Shown here: in pieces, positions 20,231 through 31,114 of the stretch
Position numbering within the stretch: position 1 is the stretch's first letter
How the letters are laid out: the number at the start of each line of letters is the position of its first letter
NCBI GenBank assembly: GCA_009840445.1
Contig: VXNS01000021.1
Location: 1-64,000 of the forward strand
Direction: 5' to 3'
DNA from: Synechococcus sp. SB0662_bin_14
GTDB taxonomy: Bacteria > Cyanobacteriota > Cyanobacteriia > PCC-6307 > Cyanobiaceae
Length of the DNA: 64,000 nt
Program-made: the position numbers and the translations under genes
The notes under the pieces: model-generated
What the model saw: only the letters and a program-made list of their open reading frames with translations
Told to the model about the DNA's origin: nothing
Databases searched by the model: none

Positions 20231-20924
20231 GGACAGGGGCCTGAATCTGGACCTGGACCGCCGCCGCCGCCTGGGCATGGTGGAGGCCGTCTGGGGGGCA
20301 GACAAGACGGTTGATCAAATTGTCGCGGCTGCCCAACGCTTGCGTGCCGCCGGGGAAACCCTGTTGGTGACCCGGGTGGACGAAGCCAAAGCCAGGGTCG
20401 TGCGCCAGCAACTCCCCGGTCTGTGTTACCACCCCCAAGCCCGCTGCATCACCATGGGGGAGACCATGACAGGCGCCCCATGGCAGCGCTTGGCCCTTCT
20501 GACGGGGGGCAGCAGTGATCTGCCCGTGGCCGCAGAGGCCTCCGTCGCCCTGGCCTGTCACGGGGTGGAGGCGGAGTTGATCGCTGATGTGGGCGTGGCG
20601 GGGCTTCATCGCCTCATGGCCCGGTTGGACCACCTGACCAGGTTTCCGGTCCTGATTGTCTGTGCCGGGATGGAGGGCTCTTTGCCCACGGTGGTGGCTG
20701 GTCTCCTGCCCCAACCCGTCATTGCCGTTCCTGTGTCCGTGGGCTATGGCGTGAGTACTGGCGGCCAAGTGGCCTGTATGGGGATGCTGGCCAGTTGTGC
20801 CCCTGGTCTCTGTGTGGTGAACATCGACAACGGCTATGGCGCCGCCATGGCGGCCCTGCGCATCTTGCGGATGAAGGCGGATTTACCCATTGCCGAATCC
20901 CGTGGATCCGGTAGCCCCAATTGA
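20220..20924 (+). CDS. larB: LarB-family protein (nickel-pincer cofactor biosynthesis / NCAIR mutase-like)
   Basis: [14 protein letters not shown]...[10 protein letters not shown]...[16 protein letters not shown]...[39 protein letters not shown]. Confidence 0.85.
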   Translation: MAREDRGLNLDLDRRRRLGMVEAVWGADKTVDQIVAAAQRLRAAGETLLVTRVDEAKARVVRQQLPGLCYHPQARCITMGETMTGAPWQRLALLTGGSSDLPVAAEASVALACHGVEAELIADVGVAGLHRLMARLDHLTRFPVLIVCAGMEGSLPTVVAGLLPQPVIAVPVSVGYGVSTGGQVACMGMLASCAPGLCVVNIDNGYGAAMAALRILRMKADLPIAESRGSGSPN

Positions 20925-20958
20925 CGGAGAACACCAAGGACTCTGGCCGACGGGGCTT

Positions 20959-21615
20959 TCAGGTCTCCCAGTCCAAAGCATCCAACACAGCTCCACAGGT
21001 GGGAAATACTGTCCGGAAAATCCCCTGGGCTTCCAGGGCAACAGCCCGGTGCTCCGCCTGGGTGCCGGGCTGACTCCGCAGAACAATGTAGTGAATCCAG
21101 CTTCGGCAGTTGCCGGTCATGTAGAGGGTGGTGGTGGTGGCCTGTGGCAGCACCGCACGGGCGCACTCCTTGGCAATGCCTGCGGCCAGCAGTTGACGGT
21201 AAAGCTGGTGGGCGGCATCAAGCTGGGCCTGGATTTTGCCCTGCCAATGGCGCACCACCTCGGGGGGCAACGTATCCAGGGAGGCCTGACGATCCTTGGG
21301 GTGGGGGCTGCGAAGCTGGGGCATGGCCCATGCCACGGGCGCTTGCTCCTCACCTGCATAACGGCGTGAAAGCTGTTGGAAGCAGAAGCTGCGATGCCGG
21401 AGAATCTGGGTGGCGATGTCCAGGGTGGTGACAATCTCCAACGTCATTGAGGCGTGCTCGAACACGCTCCAGTGGCCATGGTGGATGCAATAGCCCAGCA
21501 GGCGGCCGTGATCCGGGTTGGACTGGTTGGCCGGATTGCTGACCCTGGCCACATAGGCCATGAAGGCTTCGGGATCGGGGGTGTGGCCCTGGAGCTTGAC
21601 GTTCATGCTGGCCAA
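20959..21615 (-). CDS. thyX: Flavin-dependent thymidylate synthase
   Basis: HGHWSVFEHASMTLEI...ILRHRSFCFQQLSRRYAG (ThyX RHRxxSxxxxSxRY-type motif). Confidence 0.95.
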   Translation of the reverse strand: MASMNVKLQGHTPDPEAFMAYVARVSNPANQSNPDHGRLLGYCIHHGHWSVFEHASMTLEIVTTLDIATQILRHRSFCFQQLSRRYAGEEQAPVAWAMPQLRSPHPKDRQASLDTLPPEVVRHWQGKIQAQLDAAHQLYRQLLAAGIAKECARAVLPQATTTTLYMTGNCRSWIHYIVLRSQPGTQAEHRAVALEAQGIFRTVFPTCGAVLDALDWET

Positions 21616-21621
21616 GGCGCG

Positions 21622-21783
21622 TTACCGCAAGATGCCCATCACCACCACCAGGACAGCAGTCCCGATGCCCAGAGCAACAAAAATTCGTTCCCTGGGCTGA
21701 AGACGGACACGGCGACCCGGAGGCGCTTGCCCCCGACGGGTCCAAAAGTCCCGACTCAACTGCCGCTCTCTGTCTGTGACCAC
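21622..21783 (-). CDS. Possible small single-TM protein upstream of thyX
   Basis: Manual translation from GTG: MVTDRERQLSRDFWTRRGQAPPGRRVRVRLQPRERIFVALGIGTAVLVVMGILR*; ends just before the thyX start; below the ORF-track length cut. Confidence 0.35.
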   Translation of the reverse strand: MVTDRERQLSRDFWTRRGQAPPGRRVRLQPRERIFVALGIGTAVLVVVMGILR

Positions 21784-22297
21784 AATCGGACTGCCTGAGA
21801 AAGGGAAACGTGAGCGCTCAGCTTAAACGGTTGAGGACTGTGACTTTTGCGACTTTTTGAGTCACCAGGGTGACCAGGACCGGTTTCACGGATCGATGTT
21901 CTGCCCTGTGTTCGGGTTCACCTCAGCTTGCACCACCGCGCCCCATGTGTTACGGTTCTTGCTTGTGCATCTGAGAACTGTGCCTGAGCGCTAGCCAGGC
22001 CGCCAGCCTCGCTGCACAGGCTCATCCGTGGGGATGGGCCTTCGGGTTGATCCATCCGGCCTGGGTCGGGGTTGATCACGGGAAACTGACGCCTTGCGGC
22101 AGGTCTCTGCTGCAGTGCTCAAGTCCCAGCCCTCTGTTGTTGCTGCATCGTCGGGTTGACCGCCGTCAAGGCCGTCAATCTGCCCTCGGACTAGCCCTGC
22201 TGCCCACACCGGCAACGGTCACTTTCGATCACGGTTCAGTATTGCCCCGGGCTTCCCATGGCCCGGCACGGCCCTGCTGACGTACAGCCCTTCGCCC

Positions 22298-22939
22298 ATG
22301 TCCATTGGCATCCTCGGCACCAAGCTGGGCATGTCCCAGTTCTTTAGTCCGGACGGCAAAGCCGTGCCGGTGACGCTCATTCAGGCCGGTCCTTGCCGGG
22401 TCACCCAGCGTAAAAGCACGGCCCGGGACGGCTACAGCGCCGTCCAGATCGGCTATGGCGAGATTCGCGAGAAACTGGTCAGCCTGCCTGCCAAAGGCCA
22501 TCTGGCCAAAAGCGGTGACACCCTGCTCCGCCATCTTCGCGAATACCGTGTTCCTGCCGATGAGGCCGTGGAGACGGGCGCCGTCCTCACGGTGGCCCAG
22601 TTTGAGCCGGGCCAAGTGGTTGACGTGAGTGGGGACACGGTGGGGCGTGGGTTTACGGGCTATCAGAAGCGCCACGGGTTTCGTCGTGGTCCCATGAGCC
22701 ATGGCTCCAAGAACCACCGCCAGCCAGGTTCCACCGGCGCCGGCACCACGCCGGGCCGGATTTATCCGGGCAAGCGCATGGCCGGTCGCTACGGGGGCAA
22801 AGCCACCACCATGCGCAAGCTGGTGGTGATCAAGGTGGACCCTGACCAACATCTGTTGGTGGTGAAAGGTTCGGTTCCGGGCAAGCCCGGATCCCTCCTG
22901 AGCATCCGTCCCAGTCACAAGGTGGGCGGCCGCCAATGA
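22298..22939 (+). CDS. rplC: 50S ribosomal protein L3
   Basis: [13 protein letters not shown]...[34 protein letters not shown]. Confidence 0.97.
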   Translation: MSIGILGTKLGMSQFFSPDGKAVPVTLIQAGPCRVTQRKSTARDGYSAVQIGYGEIREKLVSLPAKGHLAKSGDTLLRHLREYRVPADEAVETGAVLTVAQFEPGQVVDVSGDTVGRGFTGYQKRHGFRRGPMSHGSKNHRQPGSTGAGTTPGRIYPGKRMAGRYGGKATTMRKLVVIKVDPDQHLLVVKGSVPGKPGSLLSIRPSHKVGGRQ

Positions 22940-22966
22940 TCTGCCTGATGTTCACACTGGAGAGTC

Positions 22967-23602
22967 ATGGTTGATTGCGTTGTTCAAAACTGGGAGGGTG
23001 AGCAGGTGGGTGAGGCCCATCTTGACCTGAAGGCTGCCCGTGAGGGCACGGCGGTTCACCTGCTCCATGCCGCCCTGGTGCGGCAGCAGGCCAACCAGCG
23101 CCAAGGCACCGCCAGCACCAAGACCCGCTCCGAAGTGCGCGGCGGTGGCCGCAAGCCCTTCAAGCAAAAGGGCACGGGGCGGGCGCGCCAGGGTTCCATC
23201 CGCACCCCGCTGCGCCCCGGTGGCGGCATCATCTTTGGTCCCAAGCCTCGCTCCTACGCCAAGGCCATGAACCGCAAGGAGCGGCGCTTGGCCCTGCGTA
23301 CGGCTCTGATGAGTCGGGCAGAGGATTGGGTGGTGGTGCAGGAGTTCAATGCTTCCATCAGCACACCCAGGACCAGGGACCTGTTGGCGGCCCTGGAACG
23401 TTGGGGCGTTGCCCCTGACGCACGGGTCCTTCTTGTGCTCAAGACACCAAGTGAGGCTGTCGTCAAGTCGGCCCGTAACCTGCCCCGGGTTCAACTGATC
23501 CGGGCAGATCAGTTGAACGTCTTCGATCTGCTCCACGCGGACAAGCTGGTGCTCAGTGAAGACGCCGTCACCACTATCCAGGAGATCTACAGCGATGGCT
23601 AA
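22967..23602 (+). CDS. rplD: 50S ribosomal protein L4
   Basis: [37 protein letters not shown]. Confidence 0.97.
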   Translation: MVDCVVQNWEGEQVGEAHLDLKAAREGTAVHLLHAALVRQQANQRQGTASTKTRSEVRGGGRKPFKQKGTGRARQGSIRTPLRPGGGIIFGPKPRSYAKAMNRKERRLALRTALMSRAEDWVVVQEFNASISTPRTRDLLAALERWGVAPDARVLLVLKTPSEAVVKSARNLPRVQLIRADQLNVFDLLHADKLVLSEDAVTTIQEIYSDG

Positions 23603-23900
23603 ATCCTTTGCCGGACGCCTTGCGGACGTGGTGCGGGCGCCTTTGATCACCGAAAAGGCCACCCGGGGCATGGATCAGAACCAGTACACCTTTGCGGTGG
23701 ACCCACGGGCGGCCAAGCCGGACATCAAAGCTGCCGTTGAGCAGATGTTTGACGTGAAAGTCATTGGCGTCAGCACCATGAATCCACCGCGCCGCAAACG
23801 GCGGGTGGGCCGCTTTGCCGGCGAGCGGGCCCAAATCAAGAAAGCTGTGGTGCGCCTTGCCGAAGGCGACAGCATCCAGCTCTTCCCCGAATCCTCCTGA
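23595..23900 (+). CDS. rplW: 50S ribosomal protein L23
   Basis: [40 protein letters not shown]. Confidence 0.95.
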   Translation: MAKSFAGRLADVVRAPLITEKATRGMDQNQYTFAVDPRAAKPDIKAAVEQMFDVKVIGVSTMNPPRRKRRVGRFAGERAQIKKAVVRLAEGDSIQLFPESS

Positions 23901-23911
23901 GGCGCTGTTCC

Positions 23912-24775
23912 ATGGCTGTTCGTAAACTCAAGCCCTATAGCCCTGGCACCCGCACTCGGGTGGCCGGGGACTACAGCGAGATCACCCGCCGGGAACCTGA
24001 GCGCTCCCTGGTGGGCGCCAAGCACCGCGCCAAGGGGCGTAACAACCGCGGCGTGATCACCTGCCGCCATCGGGGTGGCGGCCACAAGCGCCGCTACCGC
24101 CTGGTGGATTTCCGCCGTGACAAGCACGGCGTCAAGGCTCGGGTGGCTGAAATTCAGTACGATCCCAACCGCAATGCCCGCTTGGCGCTCCTCTTCTACG
24201 AAGACGGTGAAAAGCGCTACATCCTCCAACCCCAGGGTGTTGCCGTGGGCAGTGAGGTGATGGCCGGACCGGATGCTCCCATCGCCCCTGGCAACGCCCT
24301 GCCGTTGTTTGCCTTGCCCCTGGGCACGACGGTCCACAACGTGGAGCTCTATGCCGGGCGGGGCGGCCAGATGGTGCGCACCGCAGGCGCCAGTGCCCAG
24401 GTGGTGGCCAAGGACGGGGACTACGTGGCCGTCAAGTTGCCCTCCACCGAGGTGCGGCTTGTCCGCAAGGAGTGCTACGCCACTGTTGGCGAAGTGGCCT
24501 ATGGGGAAGTGCGCAACACCAGCTTGGGCAAGGCTGGTCGGCGCCGTTGGCTGGGACGCCGCCCCCAGGTGCGCGGCAGTGTCATGAACCCTTGCGATCA
24601 CCCCCATGGGGGTGGCGAAGGCCGGGCGCCCATTGGCCGCTCCGGCCCCGTGACACCGTGGGGCAAACCGGCCCTGGGTCTCAAAACCCGCAAGCGCAAC
24701 AAGCCCAGCAACCAATACGTGTTGCGCCGTCGCCGTCGTGTGTCCAAGCGCAGCCGCGGTGGTCGCGACGCCTGA
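23912..24775 (+). CDS. rplB: 50S ribosomal protein L2
   Basis: [22 protein letters not shown]...[18 protein letters not shown]. Confidence 0.98.
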   Translation: MAVRKLKPYSPGTRTRVAGDYSEITRREPERSLVGAKHRAKGRNNRGVITCRHRGGGHKRRYRLVDFRRDKHGVKARVAEIQYDPNRNARLALLFYEDGEKRYILQPQGVAVGSEVMAGPDAPIAPGNALPLFALPLGTTVHNVELYAGRGGQMVRTAGASAQVVAKDGDYVAVKLPSTEVRLVRKECYATVGEVAYGEVRNTSLGKAGRRRWLGRRPQVRGSVMNPCDHPHGGGEGRAPIGRSGPVTPWGKPALGLKTRKRNKPSNQYVLRRRRRVSKRSRGGRDA

Positions 24776-24801
24776 TGCCTTTCCCCTCTGCCTGACCTCC
24801 C

Positions 24802-25077
24802 ATGGGACGCTCCCTCAAAAAAGGCCCCTTCGTGGCTGCAAGCCTGATGAAGAAGGTGGAGAAGCAAAACGCTTCTGACGACAGGTCCGTGATCAAGACC
24901 TGGTCACGGGCCTCAACCATCCTTCCGGACATGATTGGCCACACCATCGCTGTTCACAACGGCAAGACCCACATCCCCGTCTACATCACCGAGCAGATGG
25001 TGGGCCACAAGCTGGGTGAATTTGCCCTGACCCGCACCTACCGGGGCCATGGCAAAGACAGCAAAGGTTCACGCTAA
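24802..25077 (+). CDS. rpsS: 30S ribosomal protein S19
   Basis: [21 protein letters not shown]...[17 protein letters not shown]. Confidence 0.97.
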   Translation: MGRSLKKGPFVAASLMKKVEKQNASDDRSVIKTWSRASTILPDMIGHTIAVHNGKTHIPVYITEQMVGHKLGEFALTRTYRGHGKDSKGSR

Positions 25078-25089
25078 GGACGTAAGACC

Positions 25090-25446
25090 ATGACCGATCT
25101 CACCAGGACCCCAGCCCGGGCCACGGCCAAGTTTGTGCGGGGATCCGCCAGCAAGGTGCGGCGTGTGCTCACCCAGATCCGTGGTCGCAGCTACCGGGAC
25201 GCCCTGATCATGCTTGAGTTCATGCCCTACCGGTCCACGGCAATGGTCACCCAGGTGCTCCGCTCTGCCGTGGCCAATGCCGAGCACAACCTGGGTCTGG
25301 ATCCCGCCACCTTGGTGATCACCCAAGCCACGGCTGATATGGGGCCCTCCATGCGGCGGTATCGCCCCCGCGCCCAAGGCCGGGCCTATCAGATCAAAAA
25401 ACAAACCTGCCACATCAGCATTGCTGTGGCTCCACAAGACACCTGA
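25090..25446 (+). CDS. rplV: 50S ribosomal protein L22
   Basis: [28 protein letters not shown]...[17 protein letters not shown]. Confidence 0.95.
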   Translation: MTDLTRTPARATAKFVRGSASKVRRVLTQIRGRSYRDALIMLEFMPYRSTAMVTQVLRSAVANAEHNLGLDPATLVITQATADMGPSMRRYRPRAQGRAYQIKKQTCHISIAVAPQDT

Positions 25447-25460
25447 TTGCCATCCGAGCC

Positions 25461-26195
25461 ATGGGCAACAAAATTCACCCGACAGGTCTGCGACTGGGGG
25501 TCATCCGGCCCCACCTCTCCAGTTGGTTTGCAGACAAGAAGACCTACCCGCTCCTCCTGCAGGAGGACGACACCATTCGCCGCCACATCACCAGGAAATA
25601 CGCCTCTGCCGGGATCAGTGACGTGCGCATTCAGCGCAAGGCGGATCAGTTGGAGGTGGAGTTGAGAACAGCGCGGCCCGGGGTGCTGGTGGGCCGCCAA
25701 GGCAGCGGTATTGAAGAGTTGCGCAGTGGCATCCAAGCCGCCATTCGGGACCGTAGCCGCCAGGTGCGCATCAACGTGGTGGAGGTGGAGCGTGCTGATG
25801 CTGATGCCTCCCTGATGGCGGAGTACATCACCCAGCAGTTGGAGAAGCGGGTGGCCTTCCGTCGCACCATCCGCATGGCCGTCCAGCGGGCCCAACGGGC
25901 TGGTGTCATCGGCCTCAAGCTGCAGATCAGCGGCCGCCTCAACGGGGCTGAAATTGCCCGCAGCGAGTGGACCCGCGAAGGGCGTGTGCCCCTCCACACC
26001 CTGCGGGCGGACATTGACTATGCCAGCAAGACCGCCCGCACCACCTATGGTGTGTTGGGCATCAAGGTGTGGGTGTTCAAGGGGGAGGTGCTTCCGGACG
26101 AGAAGCAGCCCGCAGCCCCCATGGGGGCGACGCCACGGCGCCGGGGGGCTGGTCGGGCCCGCCAGAATTTTGAAGACCGCTCCAACGAGGAGTGA
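25461..26195 (+). CDS. rpsC: 30S ribosomal protein S3
   Basis: [27 protein letters not shown]...[13 protein letters not shown]. Confidence 0.97.
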   Translation: MGNKIHPTGLRLGVIRPHLSSWFADKKTYPLLLQEDDTIRRHITRKYASAGISDVRIQRKADQLEVELRTARPGVLVGRQGSGIEELRSGIQAAIRDRSRQVRINVVEVERADADASLMAEYITQQLEKRVAFRRTIRMAVQRAQRAGVIGLKLQISGRLNGAEIARSEWTREGRVPLHTLRADIDYASKTARTTYGVLGIKVWVFKGEVLPDEKQPAAPMGATPRRRGAGRARQNFEDRSNEE

Positions 26196-26210
26196 CGGGG
26201 GATCTGAACC

Positions 26211-26687
26211 ATGCTGAGTCCAAAACGGGTCAAGTTCCGCAAGATGCAGCGGGGTCGCATGCGAGGTATTGCCACCAGAGGCAACACCATCGCCTTTGGC
26301 GACTTCGCCATTCAGGCCCAGGAATGCGGCTGGGTCACTTCGCGGCAGATTGAGGCCAGTCGCCGCGCCATGACCCGCGCCATTCGGCGGGGAGGCAAGG
26401 TGTGGATCCGCATCTTCCCTGACAAATCCATCACCATGCGCGCCGCGGAGACCCGCATGGGATCAGGCAAGGGCAACCCGGAATTCTGGGTTGCCGTGGT
26501 GAAGCCCGGACGGATCCTCTTCGAGATGGGCGGTGAGGAGATCAACGAAGAGTTGGCCCGCACCGCCATGCGGCTGGCCCAATACAAGCTGCCGGTCAAG
26601 ACAAAGTTCCTGGTGCGTGAGGGCATGGGCCATACCCCCATGCCTGCCGTTGCCAATGCCAACTTCACGCCCCCTGAAGAGGCCTAG
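26211..26687 (+). CDS. rplP: 50S ribosomal protein L16
   Basis: [25 protein letters not shown]...[23 protein letters not shown]. Confidence 0.97.
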   Translation: MLSPKRVKFRKMQRGRMRGIATRGNTIAFGDFAIQAQECGWVTSRQIEASRRAMTRAIRRGGKVWIRIFPDKSITMRAAETRMGSGKGNPEFWVAVVKPGRILFEMGGEEINEELARTAMRLAQYKLPVKTKFLVREGMGHTPMPAVANANFTPPEEA

Positions 26688-26699
26688 GGCGACTTCCCC

Positions 26700-26933
26700 A
26701 TGGATTCCATGACCAACCCTGCATACACCGACCTTCTTCAGTTGGACGACAGCGCCCTCAAGGAGCAGGTTGCGGCGGCCCGCAAAACCCTGTTGGAGTT
26801 GCGCTTCAAACGGGCCACCCGTCAACTGGACAAATCCCACCTGTTCCGGCAGACCCGAGTCAAGCTGGCCCGACTGCTCACCATCCAGCGGCAGCGCCGC
26901 CAAGTCAATCCTTCCACCTCTCCATCCACCTGA
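26700..26933 (+). CDS. rpmC: 50S ribosomal protein L29
   Basis: LLELRFKRATRQLDKSHLFRQTRVKLARLLTI; position between rplP and rpsQ. Confidence 0.9.
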   Translation: MDSMTNPAYTDLLQLDDSALKEQVAAARKTLLELRFKRATRQLDKSHLFRQTRVKLARLLTIQRQRRQVNPSTSPST

Positions 26934-26940
26934 TTAACCC

Positions 26941-27189
26941 ATGGCCACCAAAGAACGACTTGGCGTCGTCGTCAGCGACAAGATGGACAAAACCGTCGTG
27001 GTCGCAGTCGAAAACCGCTTCCCCCATCCCGTCTATAAAAAGACGGTGACCCGCACCAAGCGCTACAAGGTGCATGACGAAACAAATCGCTGCCATGTGG
27101 GCGACCGGGTCCTGATCTCGGAAACCCGTCCCGTCAGCCGCCACAAAACCTGGACGGTGGCAGAGATCGTCAGTTCCACAAAGCGCTGA
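26941..27189 (+). CDS. rpsQ: 30S ribosomal protein S17
   Basis: [40 protein letters not shown]. Confidence 0.95.
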   Translation: MATKERLGVVVSDKMDKTVVVAVENRFPHPVYKKTVTRTKRYKVHDETNRCHVGDRVLISETRPVSRHKTWTVAEIVSSTKR

Positions 27190-27202
27190 GGGGAGACCAG
27201 CC

Positions 27203-27568
27203 ATGATTCAGCAGGAAACCTATCTCAACGTGGCCGACAACAGCGGTGCCCGCAGAATCCAGTGCATTCGGGTTCTGGGCAACAGAGGGCGCTATGCCCA
27301 TGTGGGGGACGTGATTGTTGCCGCGGTGAAGGATGCCACCCCCAACATGGGGGTGAAAAAGTCCGACGTGGTCAAGGCGGTGGTGGTGCGCACCCGGGCC
27401 ACCCTGCGGCGGGATACCGGCAACGCCATCCGGTTTGATGACAACGCCGCCGTGATCATTAACGACGACAAAAATCCCCGGGGTACCCGTGTCTTTGGAC
27501 CCGTGGCCCGGGAGCTGCGGGAGCGCAGCTTCACCAAAATTGTTTCCCTTGCCCCGGAGGTGATCTGA
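27203..27568 (+). CDS. rplN: 50S ribosomal protein L14
   Basis: [26 protein letters not shown]...[29 protein letters not shown]. Confidence 0.97.
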   Translation: MIQQETYLNVADNSGARRIQCIRVLGNRGRYAHVGDVIVAAVKDATPNMGVKKSDVVKAVVVRTRATLRRDTGNAIRFDDNAAVIINDDKNPRGTRVFGPVARELRERSFTKIVSLAPEVI

Positions 27569-27906
27569 TGGCAAAGCCGACACAGACACGCAAGCTGCGC
27601 ATCAAAACCGGTGACACCGTTCAGGTGATCGCAGGGAAAGATCGGGGCAAGACAGGCAAGGTGCTGCGCACCCTGTTGGCGGACAATCGGGTGGTGGTGG
27701 AGGGCATCAACATGCGGACACGCCACGTCAAGCCCAAGCAGGAGGGGGAGCAGGGTCGCATTGCCAACGAAGAGGCCCCGATCCACGCCTCCAACGTCAT
27801 GCTCTATTCCGTGGATCAGAAGGTGGCAAGCCGCATCGAGATGGTCCTTCAGAAGGATGGCAGCAAAAAGCGGCGGCTCAAAAAAACCGGAGAGATCCTG
27901 GATTGA
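27568..27906 (+). CDS. rplX: 50S ribosomal protein L24
   Basis: [38 protein letters not shown]. Confidence 0.95.
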   Translation: MAKPTQTRKLRIKTGDTVQVIAGKDRGKTGKVLRTLLADNRVVVEGINMRTRHVKPKQEGEQGRIANEEAPIHASNVMLYSVDQKVASRIEMVLQKDGSKKRRLKKTGEILD

Positions 27907-27954
27907 CGGTCTTCTTCCCCCCATGTTTCTTTCCCCGTTCCGCACCTGCCCCAG

Positions 27955-28506
27955 ATGACCACCTTCGTTCCCCTCAAACAGCGCTACAAAACAACCATTC
28001 AGCCCAGGCTACAAAAAGAACTACGGCTGGACAACATCCACCAGGCGCCCAAGCTCGTCAAGGTCACCGTAAACCGTGGCTTGGGCGAGGCGGCGCAGAA
28101 CTCCAAAGCTCTGGAAGGATCCACTGCCGAGATTGCCAAAATTACCGGGCAAAAACCGGTCATTACCCGAGCCAAGAAGGCCATTTCCAGCTTCAAGATC
28201 CGTGCGGGAATGCCCATTGGCGTCATGGTGACGCTGCGGGGTGACCGCATGTACGCCTTCCTGGATCGCCTCATCAATCTGGCCTTGCCCCGCATCCGTG
28301 ATTTTCGCGGCGTCAATCCCAAGAGCTTTGACGGCCGCGGCAACTACACCTTGGGGGTGAAGGAGCAACTGATTTTTCCAGAAATCAGTTTTGACGAGAT
28401 TGATGCCGTCCGCGGCATGGACGTCACCATTGTCACCACTGCCCGAAGCGATGACGAGGGCCGTGCATTGCTCCAGGCAATGGGCATGCCGTTTAGCAAG
28501 ACCTGA
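27955..28506 (+). CDS. rplE: 50S ribosomal protein L5
   Basis: [57 protein letters not shown]. Confidence 0.97.
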   Translation: MTTFVPLKQRYKTTIQPRLQKELRLDNIHQAPKLVKVTVNRGLGEAAQNSKALEGSTAEIAKITGQKPVITRAKKAISSFKIRAGMPIGVMVTLRGDRMYAFLDRLINLALPRIRDFRGVNPKSFDGRGNYTLGVKEQLIFPEISFDEIDAVRGMDVTIVTTARSDDEGRALLQAMGMPFSKT

Positions 28507-28526
28507 GCCCCCAGCAAAAATTCACC

Positions 28527-28928
28527 ATGGCCAGCCACGACTCCATTTCTGACATGCTGACCCGCATTCGTAATGCGAGTGAGAAACGTCACGCCACCAC
28601 CAGCATCCCTGCTTCACGCATGTGCTGCAGCATCGCCAAGGTGCTGCGGGAAGAAGGCTTCATCCATGCTTTTAACGAAGAGGGCGAAGGCTTCCGCAAG
28701 CAGTTGGTGCTTGAATTAAGGTACACCGGAAAGCATAAGCAACCGTTGATTCGTGTCCTGCAGCGGGTCAGTCGGCCCGGCTTGCGCATCTATTCCAATC
28801 ATCGCCACTTGCCCAAGGTGCTAGGTGGCATTGGTGTAGCGATTATTTCCACATCCAGAGGCGTCATGAGCGACCGCACTGCCCGTAAGCAGGGCATTGG
28901 CGGCGAGGTGCTCTGTTACGTTTACTGA
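28527..28928 (+). CDS. rpsH: 30S ribosomal protein S8
   Basis: [26 protein letters not shown]...[31 protein letters not shown]. Confidence 0.96.
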   Translation: MASHDSISDMLTRIRNASEKRHATTSIPASRMCCSIAKVLREEGFIHAFNEEGEGFRKQLVLELRYTGKHKQPLIRVLQRVSRPGLRIYSNHRHLPKVLGGIGVAIISTSRGVMSDRTARKQGIGGEVLCYVY

Positions 28929-28959
28929 CCCCCAGACCACACCTCCTGAAGACGAAACC

Positions 28960-29499
28960 ATGTCACGGATCGGCAAGCAACCAGTTCCCATTCCTGCCAA
29001 TGTCCAGGTTCAGCTTGAGGGGCGCACGGTTCAGGTGAAAGGCCCCAATGGGGAGTTGCGGCGCATCCTGCCCGAGGGCGTCGCCATTGCCCGTCATGAA
29101 CAAACCTTGGTGGTCACCCCCACCAATGCCAGCCGCACCAACCGAATGCGCCATGGCCTGTCCCGCACCCTTGTGGCCAACATGGTAGAGGGAGTGACCA
29201 AGGGCTACAGCAAAACCCTGGAGATGGTGGGTGTGGGCTACCGGGCTCAGGTCAAGGGCAAAACTCTTGTGCTGAGTGCCGGCTACAGCCATCCCGTGGA
29301 GTTGGTGCCTCCCCAGGGCATCACCTATAAGGTGGAGAACAACACCAGGATCACGGTCAGTGGTGCCGAGAAAGAGGTGGTGGGCAACGAGGCGGCCAAG
29401 GTTCGCGCAGTGTCTCCACCGGAGCCCTACAAAGGCAAAGGCATCAAATACGTGGCTGAGACCATCCTGCGCAAGGCCGGCAAGGCTGGCAAGAAGTAA
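28960..29499 (+). CDS. rplF: 50S ribosomal protein L6
   Basis: [33 protein letters not shown]...[26 protein letters not shown]. Confidence 0.97.
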   Translation: MSRIGKQPVPIPANVQVQLEGRTVQVKGPNGELRRILPEGVAIARHEQTLVVTPTNASRTNRMRHGLSRTLVANMVEGVTKGYSKTLEMVGVGYRAQVKGKTLVLSAGYSHPVELVPPQGITYKVENNTRITVSGAEKEVVGNEAAKVRAVSPPEPYKGKGIKYVAETILRKAGKAGKK

Positions 29500-29536
29500 A
29501 CCTCGGCGCCCAACGGCCTTTTCTCCATTCGTGACC

Positions 29537-29902
29537 ATGCTTGCCTCCCGCACAGCCCAGACCCAGCGCCGCCACCGGCGTGTTCGCCGCCGCATTGAGG
29601 GCACCGCGCAGCGGCCCCGCCTTGCGGTCTTCCGCTCCAATAACCACATCTATGCTCAGGTGATTGACGACGGGGCACGGAATACCTTGGCTGCGGCATC
29701 CAGCCTCGACAAGGACCTGCGCCAAGACCTGACGGGATTGGGCGCCAACTGCCAGGCCTCCCAGGCGGTGGGTAAGTTGGTGGCCGAGCGGGCCCTGGCC
29801 AGAGGCATCCGCTCCGTTGTCTTTGACCGGGGCGGCAACCTCTATCACGGTCGGGTCAAGGCCCTGGCCGCTGCTGCCCGGGATGCGGGCCTTATCTTTT
29901 AG
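29537..29902 (+). CDS. rplR: 50S ribosomal protein L18
   Basis: [28 protein letters not shown]...[27 protein letters not shown]. Confidence 0.96.
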   Translation: MLASRTAQTQRRHRRVRRRIEGTAQRPRLAVFRSNNHIYAQVIDDGARNTLAAASSLDKDLRQDLTGLGANCQASQAVGKLVAERALARGIRSVVFDRGGNLYHGRVKALAAAARDAGLIF

Positions 29903-29910
29903 TGCTGACC

Positions 29911-30534
29911 ATGACCGACTCCAACAACAAAACCCAAGTCCCCGCCGCTGCGGACGTTCCCCCCGCTGCCGAAGGGCAGCAGGATCAGCAGCAGGGCCAG
30001 CGCCGTGAGCGTCGGGAACGCCGGGAACGCCGCACCCGCCGTGAGGAGCGGGATTCCGAGTGGCAGGAACGGGTGGTACAGATTCGCCGCGTGTCCAAGA
30101 CCGTGAAAGGCGGCAAGAAAATGAGCTTCCGCGCCATCCTGGTGGTGGGCAACGAGAAGGGTCAGGTGGGTGTGGGTGTAGGCAAGGCCAGCGACGTCAT
30201 TGGCGCTGTCCGCAAAGGCGTGGCTGACGGCAAGAAGCATCTGGTGAAGGTGCCCCTCACCTCCAGCAACTCCATTCCCACCGTCGCCCTGGGCCGTGAT
30301 GGCGCCGCCAGTGTGCTGATGCGTCCTGCCGCCCCCGGTACCGGCGTGATTGCCGGCGGATCCATCCGCACTGTTCTGGAGTTGGCGGGTGTCAAGAACG
30401 TGTTGGCCAAGCGCCTCGGCTCCAAAACCCCCCTCAACAATGCCCGTGCCGCCATGATGGCCCTTAGTGCTCTGCGTACCCATAAGGCCGCCGCCAAGGA
30501 GCGTGGCATCCCTCTCCAGCAAATGTATTCCTGA
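29911..30534 (+). CDS. rpsE: 30S ribosomal protein S5
   Basis: [41 protein letters not shown]. Confidence 0.97.
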   Translation: MTDSNNKTQVPAAADVPPAAEGQQDQQQGQRRERRERRERRTRREERDSEWQERVVQIRRVSKTVKGGKKMSFRAILVVGNEKGQVGVGVGKASDVIGAVRKGVADGKKHLVKVPLTSSNSIPTVALGRDGAASVLMRPAAPGTGVIAGGSIRTVLELAGVKNVLAKRLGSKTPLNNARAAMMALSALRTHKAAAKERGIPLQQMYS

Positions 30535-30550
30535 CCCCCCACTACTGGCC

Positions 30551-31051
30551 ATGACCGCCCATCTCCACACCCTTCAGCCCCAACCTGGATCCCGCCGACC
30601 CCGCAACCGCAAGGGGCGCGGCATTGCCGCTGGCCAAGGGGCCAGTTGCGGCTTTGGCATGCGTGGCCAGAAATCCCGCTCAGGGCGTCCCACCCGCCCC
30701 GGTTTTGAAGGGGGACAAATGCCCCTCTACCGGCGGATCCCCAAGCTGAAGCACTTCACCGTGGTGAATCCCAAGCTGTTCACGGTGGTGAACGTGGGGG
30801 ATTTGTCCGCCTTGCCGGACGAGAGTGAGGTCACCCTCGCCTCCCTGAGAACGGCAGGGATCGTGGGCAAGAACTCTGCTCCGCTAAAAGTTCTTGGGGA
30901 CGGGGATCTCAAGGTCAAGCTCCATTGCAAGGCCCATGGATTCAGCAAGACTGCCCGTGAAAAAATCCTGGCGGCTGGCGGCACCTGTGACGTTCTGCCC
31001 GGTCGCAGCAAGTGGGTGCGTCCCGGCAAGATCTCTGGGGATCAGCCTTAG
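30551..31051 (+). CDS. rplO: 50S ribosomal protein L15
   Basis: [36 protein letters not shown]...[14 protein letters not shown]. Confidence 0.96.
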   Translation: MTAHLHTLQPQPGSRRPRNRKGRGIAAGQGASCGFGMRGQKSRSGRPTRPGFEGGQMPLYRRIPKLKHFTVVNPKLFTVVNVGDLSALPDESEVTLASLRTAGIVGKNSAPLKVLGDGDLKVKLHCKAHGFSKTAREKILAAGGTCDVLPGRSKWVRPGKISGDQP

Positions 31052-31114
31052 GGCAGCTCCCCTGCTCCTCTAACGCAAGACTTATCTCGTCAGTTCCACT
31101 ACTCCTCCCAGCGG

